Positions 37,201 to 49,573 of a stretch of 64,000 nt of DNA are shown in pieces (the stretch's first letter is position 1; each line of letters starts with the position of its first letter). The stretch is from Shewanella dokdonensis. GTDB taxonomy: Bacteria; Pseudomonadota; Gammaproteobacteria; Enterobacterales; Shewanellaceae. The stretch covers positions 1,426,001 through 1,490,000 of the forward strand of contig NZ_CP074572.1 of NCBI RefSeq assembly GCF_018394335.1, read 5' to 3'. The position numbers were made by a program, and so were the translations under genes. Below the pieces are notes generated by a model, which saw nothing but the letters and a program-made list of their open reading frames with translations, made no database searches and was not told the DNA's origin.

Positions 37201-40200
37201 TGATGTTTATCAGGACGGCGAAACCTTGACCGTCAATGTCACTGGCAGCACCGGCGGTAACTATGAAAACCTCGACCTGGGCAACAGCGTTGACACCCAG
37301 GTGAACGACACCATTGATACCACCACCGTCACCCTGACCGCCCCCGCGCAGGTCGATGAAGGCGGTCAGATCACTTACAGCGCCAGCGTTAACAACGTGC
37401 CGCAGTCTGACTTGGTGCTGACCCTGTCTAACGGGGCCACCATCACCATCGCGGCTGGCCAGAGCACTGGCACCGTCACCGTGGATGCACCGAGCGATGA
37501 TGTTTATCAGGACGGTGAAACCTTGACCGTCAATGTCACTGGCAGCACCGGCGGTAACTATGAAAACCTCGACCTGGGCAACAGCGTTGACACCCAGGTG
37601 AACGACACCATTGATACCACCACCGTCACCCTGACCGCGCCTGAGCAGGTCAATGAAGGCGGTCAGATCACTTACAGCGCCAGCGTTAACAACGTGCCGC
37701 AGTCTGACTTGGTGCTGACCCTGTCTAACGGGGCCACCATCACTATCGCGGCCGGCCAGAGCACTGGCACCGTCACCGTGGATGCACCGAGCGATGATGT
37801 TTATCAGGACGGTGAAACCTTGACCGTCAATGTCACTGGCAGCACCGGCGGTAACTATGAAAACCTCGACCTGGGCAACAGCGTTGACACCCAGGTGAAC
37901 GACACCATTGATACCACCACCGTCACCCTGACCGCGCCCGCGCAGGTCAATGAAGGCGGTCAGATCACTTACAGCGCCAGCGTTAACAACGTGCCGCAGT
38001 CTGACTTGGTGCTGACCCTGTCTAACGGGGCCACCATCACTATCGCGGCCGGCCAGAGCACTGGCACCGTCACCGTGGATGCACCGAGCGATGATGTTTA
38101 TCAGGACGGTGAAACCTTGACCGTCAATGTCACTGGCAGCACCGGCGGTAACTATGAGAACCTCGACCTGGGCAACAGCGTTGACACCCAGGTGAACGAC
38201 ACCATTGATACCACCACCGTCACCCTGACCGCGCCCGCGCAGGTCGATGAAGGCGGTCAGATCACTTACAGCGCCAGCGTTAACAACGTGCCGCAGTCTG
38301 ACTTGGTGCTGACCCTGTCTAACGGGGCCACCATCACTATCGCGGCCGGCCAGAGCACTGGCACCGTCACCGTGGATGCACCGAGCGATGATGTTTATCA
38401 GGACGGTGAAACCTTGACCGTCAATGTCACTGGCAGCACCGGCGGTAACTATGAGAACCTCGACCTGGGCAACAGCGTTGACACCCAGGTGAACGACACC
38501 ATTGATACCACCACCGTCACCCTGACCGCGCCCGCGCAGGTCGATGAAGGCGGTCAGATCACTTACAGCGCCAGCGTTAACAACGTGCCGCAGTCTGACT
38601 TGGTGCTGACCCTGTCTAACGGGGCCACCATCACTATCGCGGCCGGCCAGAGCACTGGCACCGTCACCGTGGATGCACCGAGCGATGATGTTTATCAGGA
38701 CGGTGAAACCTTGACCGTCAATGTCACTGGCAGCACCGGCGGTAACTATGAAAACCTCGACCTGGGCAACAGCGTTGACACCCAGGTGAACGACACCATT
38801 GATACCGTTTTTGCCCAAATTAGTGTTGATCAGTCCAGTGTTACCGAAGGTGAAGCAATCACTTACACAGTGACCTTAGTGGATGCCAATAATAACCCAG
38901 TAACCATACCTGATGGTGCATCAGTAACTGTCGCCCTTAGTTGGGGAGGTACAGCATCTGCCGCAGATGTTGATCATTTACCAACAAGTGTGACTATTTC
39001 TGGTGATAGCCAGCAAAGCTTTACCGTTAATACTCTCAATGATGGTATCTATGAAAATAGTGAGAACTTATCCGTTGCCATAAGCGGAGTGACTGACGTT
39101 GATAATACTCTCGAGCAGTTGGAAATCGGTGCGGATAACAGCGCCGATACCACCATCATTGATGCGCAACTCCCGCCAAGCATTGGCAATATCACCAATG
39201 TATCGGTTTCAGAAGAAGGGTTGCCTGATGGTGTACCTGATACAATTGGTGCTCCCGATACAACAAATGCGGTGATCGCTAATGGTTCTATTGAACTACA
39301 GGATCCTAACAATGATGAGTTACAAGTAACACTCAGTGGCCCTGATGGCATGACTTCTGGTGGTGTTGCGGTTACTTGGCAATGGGATTCCGATACTCAG
39401 ACTCTGACTGGCTCTGCTGGCTCTGTAGTAGTAATGACCATATCACTTACAGCACCGACAGGTAACAGTAGTGGGACTTGGGACTATACAGTTACATTGG
39501 AAGCGCCGCTCGATCATCCTGTCGCTAATATAGAAGATGTCTTGAACCTAAACTTCGGTATTAACGTTGCTGATGGATCTGGTGCCTCTGACTCAAGTTC
39601 CTTCCAAGTAGCAGTTGAGGATGATGCACCAACCGTTGATGTCAGTCCACTTGCTGATGCAACAAACAGCGTTGGCATTTATGATGGCATCATGAACACT
39701 CTTGGTGCAGATAATCACTATAGTGCTGACTTGAGTGGTAATGTTAACGGTTGGGATGCTAGCACCCAAACTTACTTTGGGGCTTCAGATATCACTGCTG
39801 GAGGCAAAACTGTCTTCTTCTTTGTGGATCCAGATAATTCGCAACAACTGCTTGCTTATACCAGCAATGAAAATACAGTTACCGCATATGATCAAACTAA
39901 CCCAAATCAGACCCTGATCTTTACCTTAAACACAGATCCAAACACCGATAGCTATCAGTTAAACATACAACATAGCATAGATAAGCTTGATGAAATCACC
40001 ATCGCTAATTTGAATGGTGGGCAAGGAGGCATTAGCGGTGAGGTTTATGTAACGTTTGACAGCAGCCAGGGTAGTTATGATGTTTATAACGATCCAAATG
40101 ATCTTCCTTCCGATGCCGACGTTGCCTTTACTCTATATGGGCGTAATAGCGACGGACAGTTAGTTGATGTCAATGGTACCAACAATGGCTTTGGTGTGGC

Positions 40201-43200
40201 TAACCCATGGGTTGATGGTGGCGAAACACTGATTATTGACTACACGGCAACAGTTGCTAGTGCTAGTTTTAATTTCGACGTTCAAAACGGCCCTGATGTA
40301 ATACATTTTAAAGCCTATGATGCCAATGGTCAGCTTCTCGGAGAAGACGACATCGCGCCTAATGGGATCATCGGTGATATGGGGGCCATCGCTTATATTG
40401 AACTGACGGCTGTGACATCAGATGCAAACCCTAATGCTAGATTCCAATTAACAGGGACTTCCGCCAAAGAAATTGTCAGCGCTACAGAACCGGTAGACAT
40501 GAACTTTGATGTAGTAGTCACCGATGGCGATGGCGATAAAACTAATGCTGAGCTGAACATTCATCTAGATGCCCCAGGGGAGAAACACCCACAGCTATTA
40601 CCTCTTACGCAATGGCAACGCTGGATGAATTTGGTTTACAGGACGATAACCTAGACACAGATCATCAGTCGTTACGTTTCAAAGCCGGAGATAGCCAGCT
40701 TTCAGACTTTGCCTTCGGTCATAACTTTGCTGGTATTACCGTTGAAGGTATTAGGGAACACTTCCCATTAACTTGGAGACTGGACGGAGACTATCTCATT
40801 GCTTCTCTGCCAGGCAATGGTGCTGATAAAGATGTATTGAGAATAAATCTTAATTGGTCAGCAATCGCAGCAGGTAACGAAGGTAACGTACAAGTTACTG
40901 CAGAATTAATAGGAAACTTACCCCACAACATAGATGTGGATTCTCTGGTGATTTCAGGTATCCAAGTCGTGGGTGTAGACAGCAACGGTCATACAGCAAC
41001 ATCTACATTGGATGTTACCGTCGAGAAATATACGGCGGCTGTCGATGACTACAATGAAATAAATGAAGACCAACAGGCATCAGGCAATATTTTTGCCAAC
41101 GACACTGGCGAATTTAACGATCATCGTGACCTTGAGTTAAAAGACTACACAGTAAATGGTGATAGTCAGACTCACCATGCTGGAGAACAGGTCACTGTCG
41201 AAGGTGGTACGTTGGTGATTAATCTCGATGGTAGCTACACATTCCAACCAGCAGCAGACTGGAATGGCATAGTGCCAGTTATCACTTACACGACTAACAA
41301 TGGTGATTCAGCAACATTGACCATTAAGGTTAATGCCGTTAATGATGCACCAGTTATCCTCTCAACTGCCGACAGCGCAGTTTCAGAAGAAGGTCTGGCC
41401 GGTGGTATTGCAGATAATAGTCCTACTGATTTGGATACTACCAATGAGACTCATGCAACTGGAGTCATCAAGGTACAGGATGTAGATAGCGATACCTTAA
41501 CAATGGCGTTAAGTGGGCCACAAGGTATCACTTCTGGTGGCGAACCCGTTAGCTGGCACTGGGATGCTAACACCATGACGCTTACCGGCACAGTGGGAAC
41601 CGCCAATGCTATGACTACGGTCATGACCATCTTAGTGACTCCACCGAGTACACATGGCAGTGGTGATTGGCACTATGATGTTGATTTGAAAATGCCACTG
41701 GATCACCCAAACACAAATATTGAAGACAACTTAGGGTTAACGTTTGGTGTTCAAGTTTCTGATGGCATAGCACCACCAGTAAATAGCAGTTTCACAGTAA
41801 ACGTTGAAGACGACTCTCCAATATTGCCAGACACACCAGCAGTGGTTGTTAGTGATAGTAACGGTAATATTCCGGACACGTTAACTGGCAGTTTCAACCT
41901 GACTACTGGTTGGTCGTCGACAGGTGGACATGATGACTTGCACTTCCAGAACCAAGCCGGTGGTTTTACTATCACGGCATTGGGGTTCACTTCTGCAACC
42001 AATTCCACATTAACAGCGGCAGATGTGTACCAGGGCACACATGGCATTGGCGTTGATAGTGATGGAGAGCCCTATCATGCCATTAGAGATGAAATTGATT
42101 ATCGGCATTTTGGCCCTAACGAAGACAGCGCATCAGAGCAGTTAGTGATCACTTTGGACGCTAATACACTAGCGTTCGGCATGAAAATTAACTTTGCCAA
42201 TTTCTTTGGCGGCGAACTTGAGCGCGGTGTTGCTGAATTTTATCGCGACGGGCACCTTATCTCGTCTCAAACCTTTAGCTCTGATGCCAGCAGTGGTGAC
42301 TACGGAACAGATTTCCACGTACAGGATGGTGGTTTTGATAAAGTTGTCATTATGGCCACTGACAATGGTAATACTGGTTACTCAGATAACAGTGACTTTA
42401 CCATTAGCTCAATTGAGTTTACGGGTACGCCAAGCGAATCGCCAATTGCTTATGCCACTGGTACCATCACACCAGAATGGGGGCTGATGGTGCAGGAGCC
42501 ATGACCTTAACGGGTATTGGTGATGGGGCTCTTTATACTCTTGACGGTGAATCAGTAGACGTTACACAAAGTGGCAATACCCTGATAGGTACCGCCGATG
42601 GTGATCTAGTATTTAAGCTAGAATTTACCCCCTCTACCGGGGACTGGGATTTCTTCCAGTACCAAGCCATGACCAGCCCAAGTGATGGCGACATTGACTT
42701 TAATGTAAAAGTCACTGATGGCGATGGTGACGCGTACAATGGTAGTTTCTCTGTTGTACCGAAACTCGCATACCATGTCACCGATGGCGAACCAGGAGAC
42801 CAAACTCACGTACTAGGTAATGAGCAGAATATTGCCGTTGGTGACCTTGACGGTACTGTGGTACACCCTGGGCAGAACTACAATATTGCCTTTATGGTAG
42901 ACACCTCTGGCAGTATTGGGGCAACTAACATGGCGAATATAAGTACACAGCTCCAAACAGTATTTAGCCAGTTAAAAACATCTGTCGGTACGGACAATAG
43001 TGGCCAGCTCAATATTTTCTTGGTTGGCTTTAGTGACCATGCCAAAGGCAGTGTCAGTGTAAATCTCAGTGATGCCAATGCGTTACAAACACTGCAAACA
43101 GCGTTGGCAGCAATGGTAAGCACTGGCGGAACCAACTATGAAGACGTCTTTACAACTACCGCTAACTGGTTTAGCGCCCAAGGCGATGGAGCGACCAACC

Positions 43201-44492
43201 TCGCTTACTTCATCACGGATGGGGAGCCAACATTCTATAATGCTGGTGAAGGTGGTAATCCTCAGATCTATAACACTAATGGCCAACAGAATGACATCTA
43301 TCTGAATGACGTTCTTAGAAATGGTTACACCTTTGGTCAAACCTACTCTGCAACCAACCGCTATAATTCAACTCACCAGATTGTAGATAGTGATGGTACA
43401 GTCCATAGCTGGAATGGCAGTATCATCGGTTATATGCGTCCAGATGGTAATGGAAGTTACACTTATACCACTCTTGATGGCTATGGTTACCAAAGCAGCA
43501 CCGCTACTGAAAATAATGCCAGAGATGGATTTAACTTGCTCGTTGCCCATGGCGTGACTGTTGAAGCTATAGGTTTGGGAAATGGGGTTACCAGTGATCT
43601 TCTCAAACATTTTGATAGTGATGGTACAGTGCAGACCAATGTGGACGCCTCTAACTTAGCTGATGCTATCCAAGGTACTCACAGCCAGCAATTACCGGGT
43701 TCAGATACTATTTATGGTGGGCAAGGTAACGACATTATCTTTGGTGATACGGTCAAATTTGATGGTATTTCTGAGCAAGGCTATAGCGCAATTCAACATT
43801 ACGTAGCAGAACAACTGCAACAAAGTGAAGTCAGCGATGCAGAGGTGCACAAATATATCAGTGAACATCCTGAGCAGTTTGACCAGTCAGATAGTAATGG
43901 CCTGGCCGATACACTCTACGGCGGCGATGGTAACGACATCATCTATGGCCAAGGCGGTGATGATATTATCAGTGGCGGTAGTGGTAACGATATCCTCTTT
44001 GGCGGAACTGGTAATGACACCATAGATGGTGGTAATGGTAATGACGTTATCTATGGTGGCTTAGGCGATGACACCCTAACCGGTGGTAATGGCCAAGATA
44101 CATTCGTCTGGTTGGCTGGAGAAACAGGCACAGACACTATCACCGATTTTTCAGCAACAGATGACAAGTTGGACATCAGTGACTTGCTGACAAACTGGAA
44201 CGGCGATGCTGATACGTTGGACACTTACCTGAGTATTAGTGTTGATGGTGCTGGTAATACCACCATTACCATTGATGCTGATGGTGATGCCGCGACACCT
44301 AATCAGAGCATTGTATTAGATGGGGCGGATTTATCTGCATACTCCAGCAGTGCCATGATCCAGGGAGCGGTAGCCAGTGGCAACAGTCCGTTGATTGTAA
44401 GCAGTGGTGCCGCAGAAGATGCCGCACAGCCAGTGTCATCAACGGTAAGCGAAACGCTAAAACACACCGAAACTGTTTCACACGAGTCGTAA
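31208..44492 (+). CDS. bpfA: Giant LapA/BpfA-type RTX biofilm adhesin, frame broken twice
   Basis: About 4428 residues after repair. Order: N-terminal retention module (LNGQIAVVINGERHLVKEG), a LapG-type TAAG site, 24 Ig-like repeats of 99 residues, and a different Ig-like unit (VFAQISVDQSSVTEGEAI). Two related EEGL domains follow (from about 39200 and 41385), then a vWA domain, RTX nonapeptides and a C-terminal type I secretion signal. The frame breaks at the G4 run 40577-40580 (one more G gives DAPGGETPTAITSYAMATLD) and at the G5 run 42479-42483 (one more G gives EWGADGAGAMTLTG). It would be exported by the ABC exporter downstream, stay plugged in the outer membrane by its N-terminus, and mediate attachment and biofilm formation. 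ATG 31208 is preferred over GTG 31199. Repeat number may differ from the true one if reads were collapsed. Confidence 0.93.
31508..31519 (+). other. LapG-type protease cleavage site (TAAG) in the adhesin
   Basis: Encodes Thr-Ala-Ala-Gly (residues 101-104 from ATG 31208) in LPETAAGNEIS, just after the retention module. LapA of Pseudomonas fluorescens is cut by LapG between the two Ala of the same motif at nearly the same distance from the N-terminus. The LapG homologue is encoded at 50200-50904. Confidence 0.85.
31685..38806 (+). repeat. 24 tandem 297-bp repeats coding 99-residue Ig-like domains
   Basis: The unit length is exactly 297 bases: the same CGATGAAGGC word starts at 31711, 32008 and 32305, and its last copy at 38542 is 23 units from the first. 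Each unit codes for one domain beginning V(S/T)L(S/T)AP(A/E)QV(D/N)EGG and ending NDTIDTTT; the last unit is cut short at NDTIDT. Copies differ by only a few bases. Units 7, 10, 11, 14, 15, 18 and 21 carry EQVN, unit 22 AQVN, the others AQVD; unit 8 has AADQ for AAGQ. Base composition is GC-richer than the AT-rich flanks of the same gene. Such domains extend the adhesin from the cell surface. Confidence 0.97.
42880..43650 (+). other. von Willebrand factor A domain of the adhesin
   Basis: The segment begins YNIAFMVDTSGSIG; the DTSGS at 42900-42914 is a MIDAS metal-binding motif (DxSxS). A second conserved stretch is LAYFITDGEPTF, with an Asp typical of the domain. vWA domains near the C-terminus are common in LapA/BpfA-type adhesins and may bind surfaces or other proteins. 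Confidence 0.85.
43702..44105 (+). other. RTX calcium-binding nonapeptides and secretion signal region
   Basis: Glycine- and Asp-rich nonapeptides of the GGxGxDxUx type: GGQGNDIIFGD near 43718, then a run from about 43918 (GGDGNDIIYGQGGDDIISGG, continuing with GGTGNDTIDGG and GGLGDDTLTGG). They bind Ca2+ and fold outside the cell. The following TFVWLAGETGTDTITDFSA and DKLDISDLL are the usual C-terminal segment of type I secreted RTX proteins. Confidence 0.93.
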
Positions 44493-44503
44493 TATTATCT
44501 ACC

Positions 44504-44536
44504 AGTCCCATCTTTCGCCTTTCGAAAGATGGGACT
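44504..44536 (+). terminator. Strong hairpin after the adhesin gene
   Basis: Perfect 14-bp stem (AGTCCCATCTTTCG at 44504-44517, CGAAAGATGGGACT at 44523-44536) with a 5-base loop, 11 bases after the stop. The T run after it is short. It may reduce read-through into the secretion genes. Confidence 0.75.
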
Positions 44537-44588
44537 TTAACCGATAATTATACCAACTCTCACAACTACTTAAGGGACATGTCGTTTC

Positions 44589-46765
44589 GTGAGCACTGCT
44601 GCATCCCAAAAAACTGAGCAATGGACGATCCCGGCGTCTTTACGAGTCACCGTTGACCCACTGTTAGACTGTCTAGTACTGATGACGGAGTACTATGGCA
44701 GCCCTTGCTCCATTGAATCTTTAGTGGCAGGTTTGCCTTTGTCATCGGCCGAACTTCCGCCCGAACTGCTGCCACAAGCAGCGGCTCGCGCAGGGCTAAC
44801 AGCAAAACTTAGCCGCAAGGGTTTAGACCAAGTCAGTGCAATACAACTACCCTGTATTTTGTTATTAAAAAATAAAAAGGCTTGTATTCTTAGAGAATTA
44901 AAAACTGAGCAACAACAAGCTGTTATTCAGCTCCCAGAAACGGGAGGTGAGCAGATACTCACGATTGAGGAGCTAGAAGCGCTGTATGTTGGTTACCTGT
45001 TTTTAATTAAACAGCAGTATCGCGGCGACTTAGGATTCGATGTTTACCGTCATGACAGCAAAACACATTGGTTGTTGCAAACAGTAAAAGATGCCGCGCC
45101 TATATATAGGGATGCCTTAGTCGCATCATTACTGGTCAATATATTTGCCTTGGTATCACCACTGTTTGTTATGAACGTGTACGACAAGGTGGTTCCTAAC
45201 CTCGCATTTGAATCGTTATGGGTACTGGCAGCCGGAGCGGGCATTGCTTATATCTTTGACTTTGTCATGCGCCAATTAAGAAGTTATTTAATTGATATTG
45301 CAGGTAAGAAAGTCGATATCATTGTTTCTTCAAGACTGTTTTATAAAGCTATTGGATTACCACTGGAAAAACGCTCCGCCAGTGTTGGTGGTATGGCAAG
45401 GCAGTTGGGGGAATTCGATAGTATCAGGGATTTTCTGACATCAGCCACCATCACCACCTTGGTTGACTTGCCATTTGCCCTACTGTTCATGTTGATTATT
45501 TTCTTGGTTGCCGGAGATCTCGCGATTATTCCGGTGATCGCAAGTGTCATTATTATTTCTTTTACGCTGATCATCCAACCTCGGTTAAAAACCGCGATAG
45601 AAGAAAGTAATAAGTTTTCCAGCCTCAAACATGGTCACTTGATCGAAAGTTTAGCTGCACTGGAATCCATCAAAGCCTATGGCGCTGAAGGTCTGGTACA
45701 AAAATCCTGGCAACAGATGATTGGGCATACCGCAAACTGGCAGTTAAAAACCAAGAAACTCTCTAATGCTGTATCACATGTAGCATCATTAACCGTACAA
45801 CTGACCACTATTTTTGTGGTGATCCTTGGCGTTTATCGCGTAGCCGATAATGTTATCTCTATGGGCGGGATCATCGCTGCCGTGATGCTATCCAGCCGCG
45901 CGGTCGCCCCGATGGCACAACTGGCAGGGCTAATGACACGGGCGAATCAGATGATCAGTGCGCTCAGGCAGCTTGACGGCATCATGCTGCAAGAAGACGA
46001 ATTTGAAAATAAAGGTCATCTGGTCAGTAAACAGAGATTGATAGGCAAGATTGAAGCTGACCATATCACCTTCAACTATCCGACCTCAGAAAAACAAATT
46101 CTGAGCCCTCTTTCGTTCAGAATTCAGCCCGGAGAAAAAATTGCCATTATTGGCAGAAATGGCAGTGGGAAAAGCACTTTGGCGAAACTATTGGTCGGCT
46201 TATTTCAGCCAACCGCTGGCAGCCTACGCTATGACGGTGTTGATGCGGGACAAATTCACCCCAGTGACTTACGGCGTAACTTTGGTTACCTCCCCAAGAT
46301 GTGACCCTGTTTCACGGCACTATCCGCGACAACATTTTGTTTGGTACCCGTCAGGTATCAGAGCACCAGTTAATGCGCGCCGTACAACTTTCCGGGGTTG
46401 CCTTGTTTACCGCAATGGAATCTGAAGGTCTTGATACTCAAGTGGGAGAAAAAGGCGAAAATCTTTCCAGGGGTCAACGTCAAACCGTTGCGCTGGCACG
46501 AGCCATACTTAATGACCCTCCCATTCTGCTGATGGATGAACCCACCGCCAGTCTTGATGCCAGAGCAGAAAAACAGTTTATGCGCTCAATGGCACACGTC
46601 AGCAAGGAACGAGCACTCATCATCATTACCCATAAGATGGAATTATTGAAACTGGTCGATCGGATTATCGTCTTGGATCGCGGTCATATTCTCGCTGATG
46701 GTCCAAAAGATAAAGTGTTGGAACTACTCAATCGCGGCCTGATGGCAGGAGGCAATAATGAGTAA
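44589..46765 (+). CDS. lapB: Type I secretion ABC transporter (LapB/RtxB-like), frame broken
   Basis: About 725 residues after repair. It powers export of the adhesin. The N-terminal C39-like domain (LLDCLVLMTEYYGSPCSIESL) lacks the usual catalytic Cys-His layout, so it probably binds rather than cuts the substrate. Membrane helices occur between about residues 165 and 430. The nucleotide-binding domain has Walker A GRNGSGKST, signature LSRGQRQ and Walker B ILLMDEPTASLD, then ITHK. The frame breaks in the C4 run 46292-46295; one more C restores GYLPQDVTLFHGTIRDN with the Q-loop. The start is GTG 44589 with AGGGA 11 bases upstream; no better start was seen. Confidence 0.92.
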
Positions 46766-48139
46766 GTTTCTTACCACTCAGGATCTGGAGATGGTTGATG
46801 ATGTCTACGGGGCCATGCTCACCGAAGCGCCATCAAGCCACAAACTGATCATCTGGGCTATTGCCGCCATGATGTTATGTTTTTTGGTATGGTCCAGTTT
46901 GGCAACACTCGATCGGGTTACGCGTGGCACTGGGAAAGTTATCCCATCATCACAAGTGCAGGTTATTCAAAGTCTTGATGGCGGTATTTTGCAAGAGCTG
47001 TATGTGCAGGAAGGTATGTTGGTGAAAAAAGGCCAACCCTTGGTACGTATTGACGATACTCGTTTCCGTGCAGATGCCGCGCAGCAGCAACAAGAAGTGT
47101 ATGCGCTTCGTGCCGATATAGTGCGTTTAACCGCAGAGCTAAACAGTATTTTTATCTCCGATGTCGCTCAAGATTGGCGAGAACAGGTGAAGATCATCAA
47201 AAAGCCCCTGTCTTTTCGGACAACCTCGTCAGTAAAGACAGCGAACTGGTAAAACGCCAGTTAGATGAATACAACGGTCGATTGGATAACCTGAATAACC
47301 AAGTGGAAATCCTTGCACGTCAAATTCAGCAACGGCAGCAGGAAAATGAAGAACTAGCGTCTAAAATCAATACATTGAACACCAGCTTCCAACTGGTTAC
47401 CCGAGAGCTAGAACTAACCAAACCACTAGCGGCCAAAGGCGTGGTGCCCGAAGTGGAATTGCTGAAGCTAGAACGCAACGTTAATGATATTAAAGGCGAG
47501 CTCTCTAGCTCACGGGTCAATAGACCTAAGGTGAAAGCCGCCATGGACGAAGCCATTCTGAAACGGCGTGAGGCCGTCTTGCAATACGCCGCTGATGCCA
47601 GAGCCCAATTGAATGACACCCAAGCCAAGTGGGCACGGATGACCGAGGCCCAAGTGGGAGCTCAGGATAAGGTTAATAAAGCGGTGCTAGCATCCCCGGT
47701 AAATGGAACCGTAAAGGCTATTGATATCAATACATTAGGTGGTGTTGTACAACCTGGCGTCAATATCATGGAGATTGTGCCATCAGAGGATCAACTGCTG
47801 ATAGAGACCAAGATCTTACCTAAAGATATTGCGTTTCTTCACCCTGGTTTGCCCGCGATGGTGAAAGTCACCGCTTATGACTTTACCCGCTATGGTGGCC
47901 TGAAAGGCACAGTGGAACAGATTAGTGCCGATACTTCGCAAGATGAAGAAGGTAACAGTTTTTATTTAGTCAAGGTTCGAACTGAGCAGTCGAGCTTGAC
48001 TAAAGAAGATGGCACAAAGATGCCAATAATCCCCGGAATGCTGACTTCTGTTGATGTGATTACCGGGAAAAGGACAGTCCTTGAGTACATACTTAATCCC
48101 ATACTGCGAGCCAAAGAAACTGCGTTAAGGGAACGCTAG
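46758..48139 (+). CDS. lapC: Type I secretion membrane fusion protein (LapC/HlyD-like), frame broken
   Basis: About 460 residues after repair. One membrane segment (LIIWAIAAMMLCFLVWSSLATL), a split biotinyl-lipoyl domain (GKVIPSSQVQVIQSLDGGIL and ASPVNGTVKAIDINTLGGVV), a long periplasmic coiled coil (residues about 150-320) and the HlyD C-terminal signature (PGMLTSVDVITGKRTVLEYI). The frame breaks in the A5 run 47199-47203; one more A restores IIKKAPVFSDNLVSKD. AGGAGG precedes the ATG, which overlaps the end of lapB by 8 bases. Confidence 0.92.
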
Positions 48140-48172
48140 GCTCAAAGCTATTGAAACCTTGGAGGGTTTAAC

Positions 48173-49569
48173 ATGAACATGAAATTGAATCGGCAGGTTC
48201 GGCGCAGTGCGTTGGCACTCGCTGTTACCGCGCTGATGCTTCCGAGTGCCGGGTTCGGTCAGACCCTGGAACAAGCAGTCGCCAGGACACTGGACAGCAA
48301 TCCGGATATCAGAATCATTTTTAACAGATTCAAAGCGAAAGAAGAACAAGTCAGCCAAGCTTACTCAGGTTATATGCCATCTGTGGATGTAACCGCTGGC
48401 TATGGCTATGAAAACACTGATTCGCCTTCTACTCGCCGCCGACTGGCAGGTACCACAGACGATGAAGTAGAACTCAAGCGCGGCGAATTTGGCGTCAGCA
48501 TCCAGCAGATGTTGTTTGATGGCTTTTATACCAGTAGCGAAGTGGGTCGTACCCGTTATGAAGCCAGTGCCGAACAATGGAATTTGCTGGCCACCGCTGA
48601 AGATAAGGCACTTGAAGTTGCCAAGGTTTATCTCAACTACATCAAAACCCAGGAGATCCTGACGCTTTCAGAGAAGAATCTGAAGAGTCACCAGGATATC
48701 TACGACCAGATTAAACAACGGACAGATTCTGGCCTTGGATCAACAGCAGATCTGTCTCAGATCTCTGGTCGTTTGGCTCGCGCCAACGCCAACGTCATGT
48801 CTGCGCGTAACAACTTCCTGGACGCTAAAAGCCAGTTTTACCGTATAACCATGCAGGAACCGGAAAACCTGATTGTGCCAGTGCCAGATGCCGATATGTT
48901 GCCGAAGGATGCAACTGATGGTGTGAAAGTGGCAGAGGCCAAACATCCGGTACTTAAATCTGCCAGTCATGATATTCATGCCGCAGAATATGAACGTTCC
49001 ACCGCCCAGTCCTCTTATTACCCCCGATTGTCATTGGAAGTTTCAGGTAACTGGAACAATGACATCAACGGTGAAGACGGTTCCAGCATCATTGCCAGCC
49101 AGAATGTTGGAGGATACGACAACAATGTCCAAGCAATGGTACGTTTGAGATACAACCTGTTCGCCGGTGGCAAAGACTTAGCGCGCGAGAAACAAACCGC
49201 TTATAAGCTAGGTGAAGCGAAAGAGATTTTAGAACGCGCCCACCGGGAAGTCGTGGAAGGTGTCAACCTTGCATGGAATGCTTATGAGTTTCTGGAACCA
49301 CAGAAACTGTACATCCGCGAACATGTGATTGCCGCCAAGCAAACCCAGGTCGCGTATCAACAGCAGTTCAATCTTGGCCAACGCACATTGTTGGACTTAT
49401 TGGATACTGAAAACGAGCTGTTCGAAGCCCGCAAAGATTATCTCGGTACTGAGTTTGACGAGATTGTCGCTAAATACCGCATATTGAATGCAACCGGACA
49501 GTTGCTCGACTCATTAAGAGTCACCAGACCGGATGTCTGGAAAGGCGAACGCGAATATGAAGGGGGTAA
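48173..49569 (+). CDS. aggA: TolC-like outer membrane channel of the adhesin exporter
   Basis: About 465 residues. Signal peptide MNMKLNRQVRRSALALAVTA...LPSAGFG, then TolC-type helical repeats (LEQAVARTLDSNPDIR, VAKVYLNYIKTQEIL, FNLGQRTLLDLLDTENELFEARKDYL). It is the outer membrane exit of the secretion system. GGAGG lies 7 bases before the ATG. In the given sequence it has no stop and reads on into the next gene. One more G in the G5 run 49562-49566 gives EYEGG followed by TAA (49567-49569 in these coordinates), which is the expected end. The name aggA follows the Shewanella gene at this position. Confidence 0.88.
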
Positions 49570-49573
49570 AATA

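Noticed and set aside
31685..38806. Regular repeats resembling a CRISPR array
   Set aside because: Units are 297 bases, contiguous and in frame with a protein; no unique spacers or cas genes.
31691..38818. A 2375-residue open frame on the minus strand across the repeat array
   Set aside because: It is the exact antisense of the adhesin repeats. A 297-base unit divisible by three that has no stop in one frame on the other strand stays open through all copies.
40612..44492. Two additional adhesin-like genes after the giant adhesin
   Set aside because: They continue the same protein after G-run frame breaks; no ribosome-binding site or leader precedes them.
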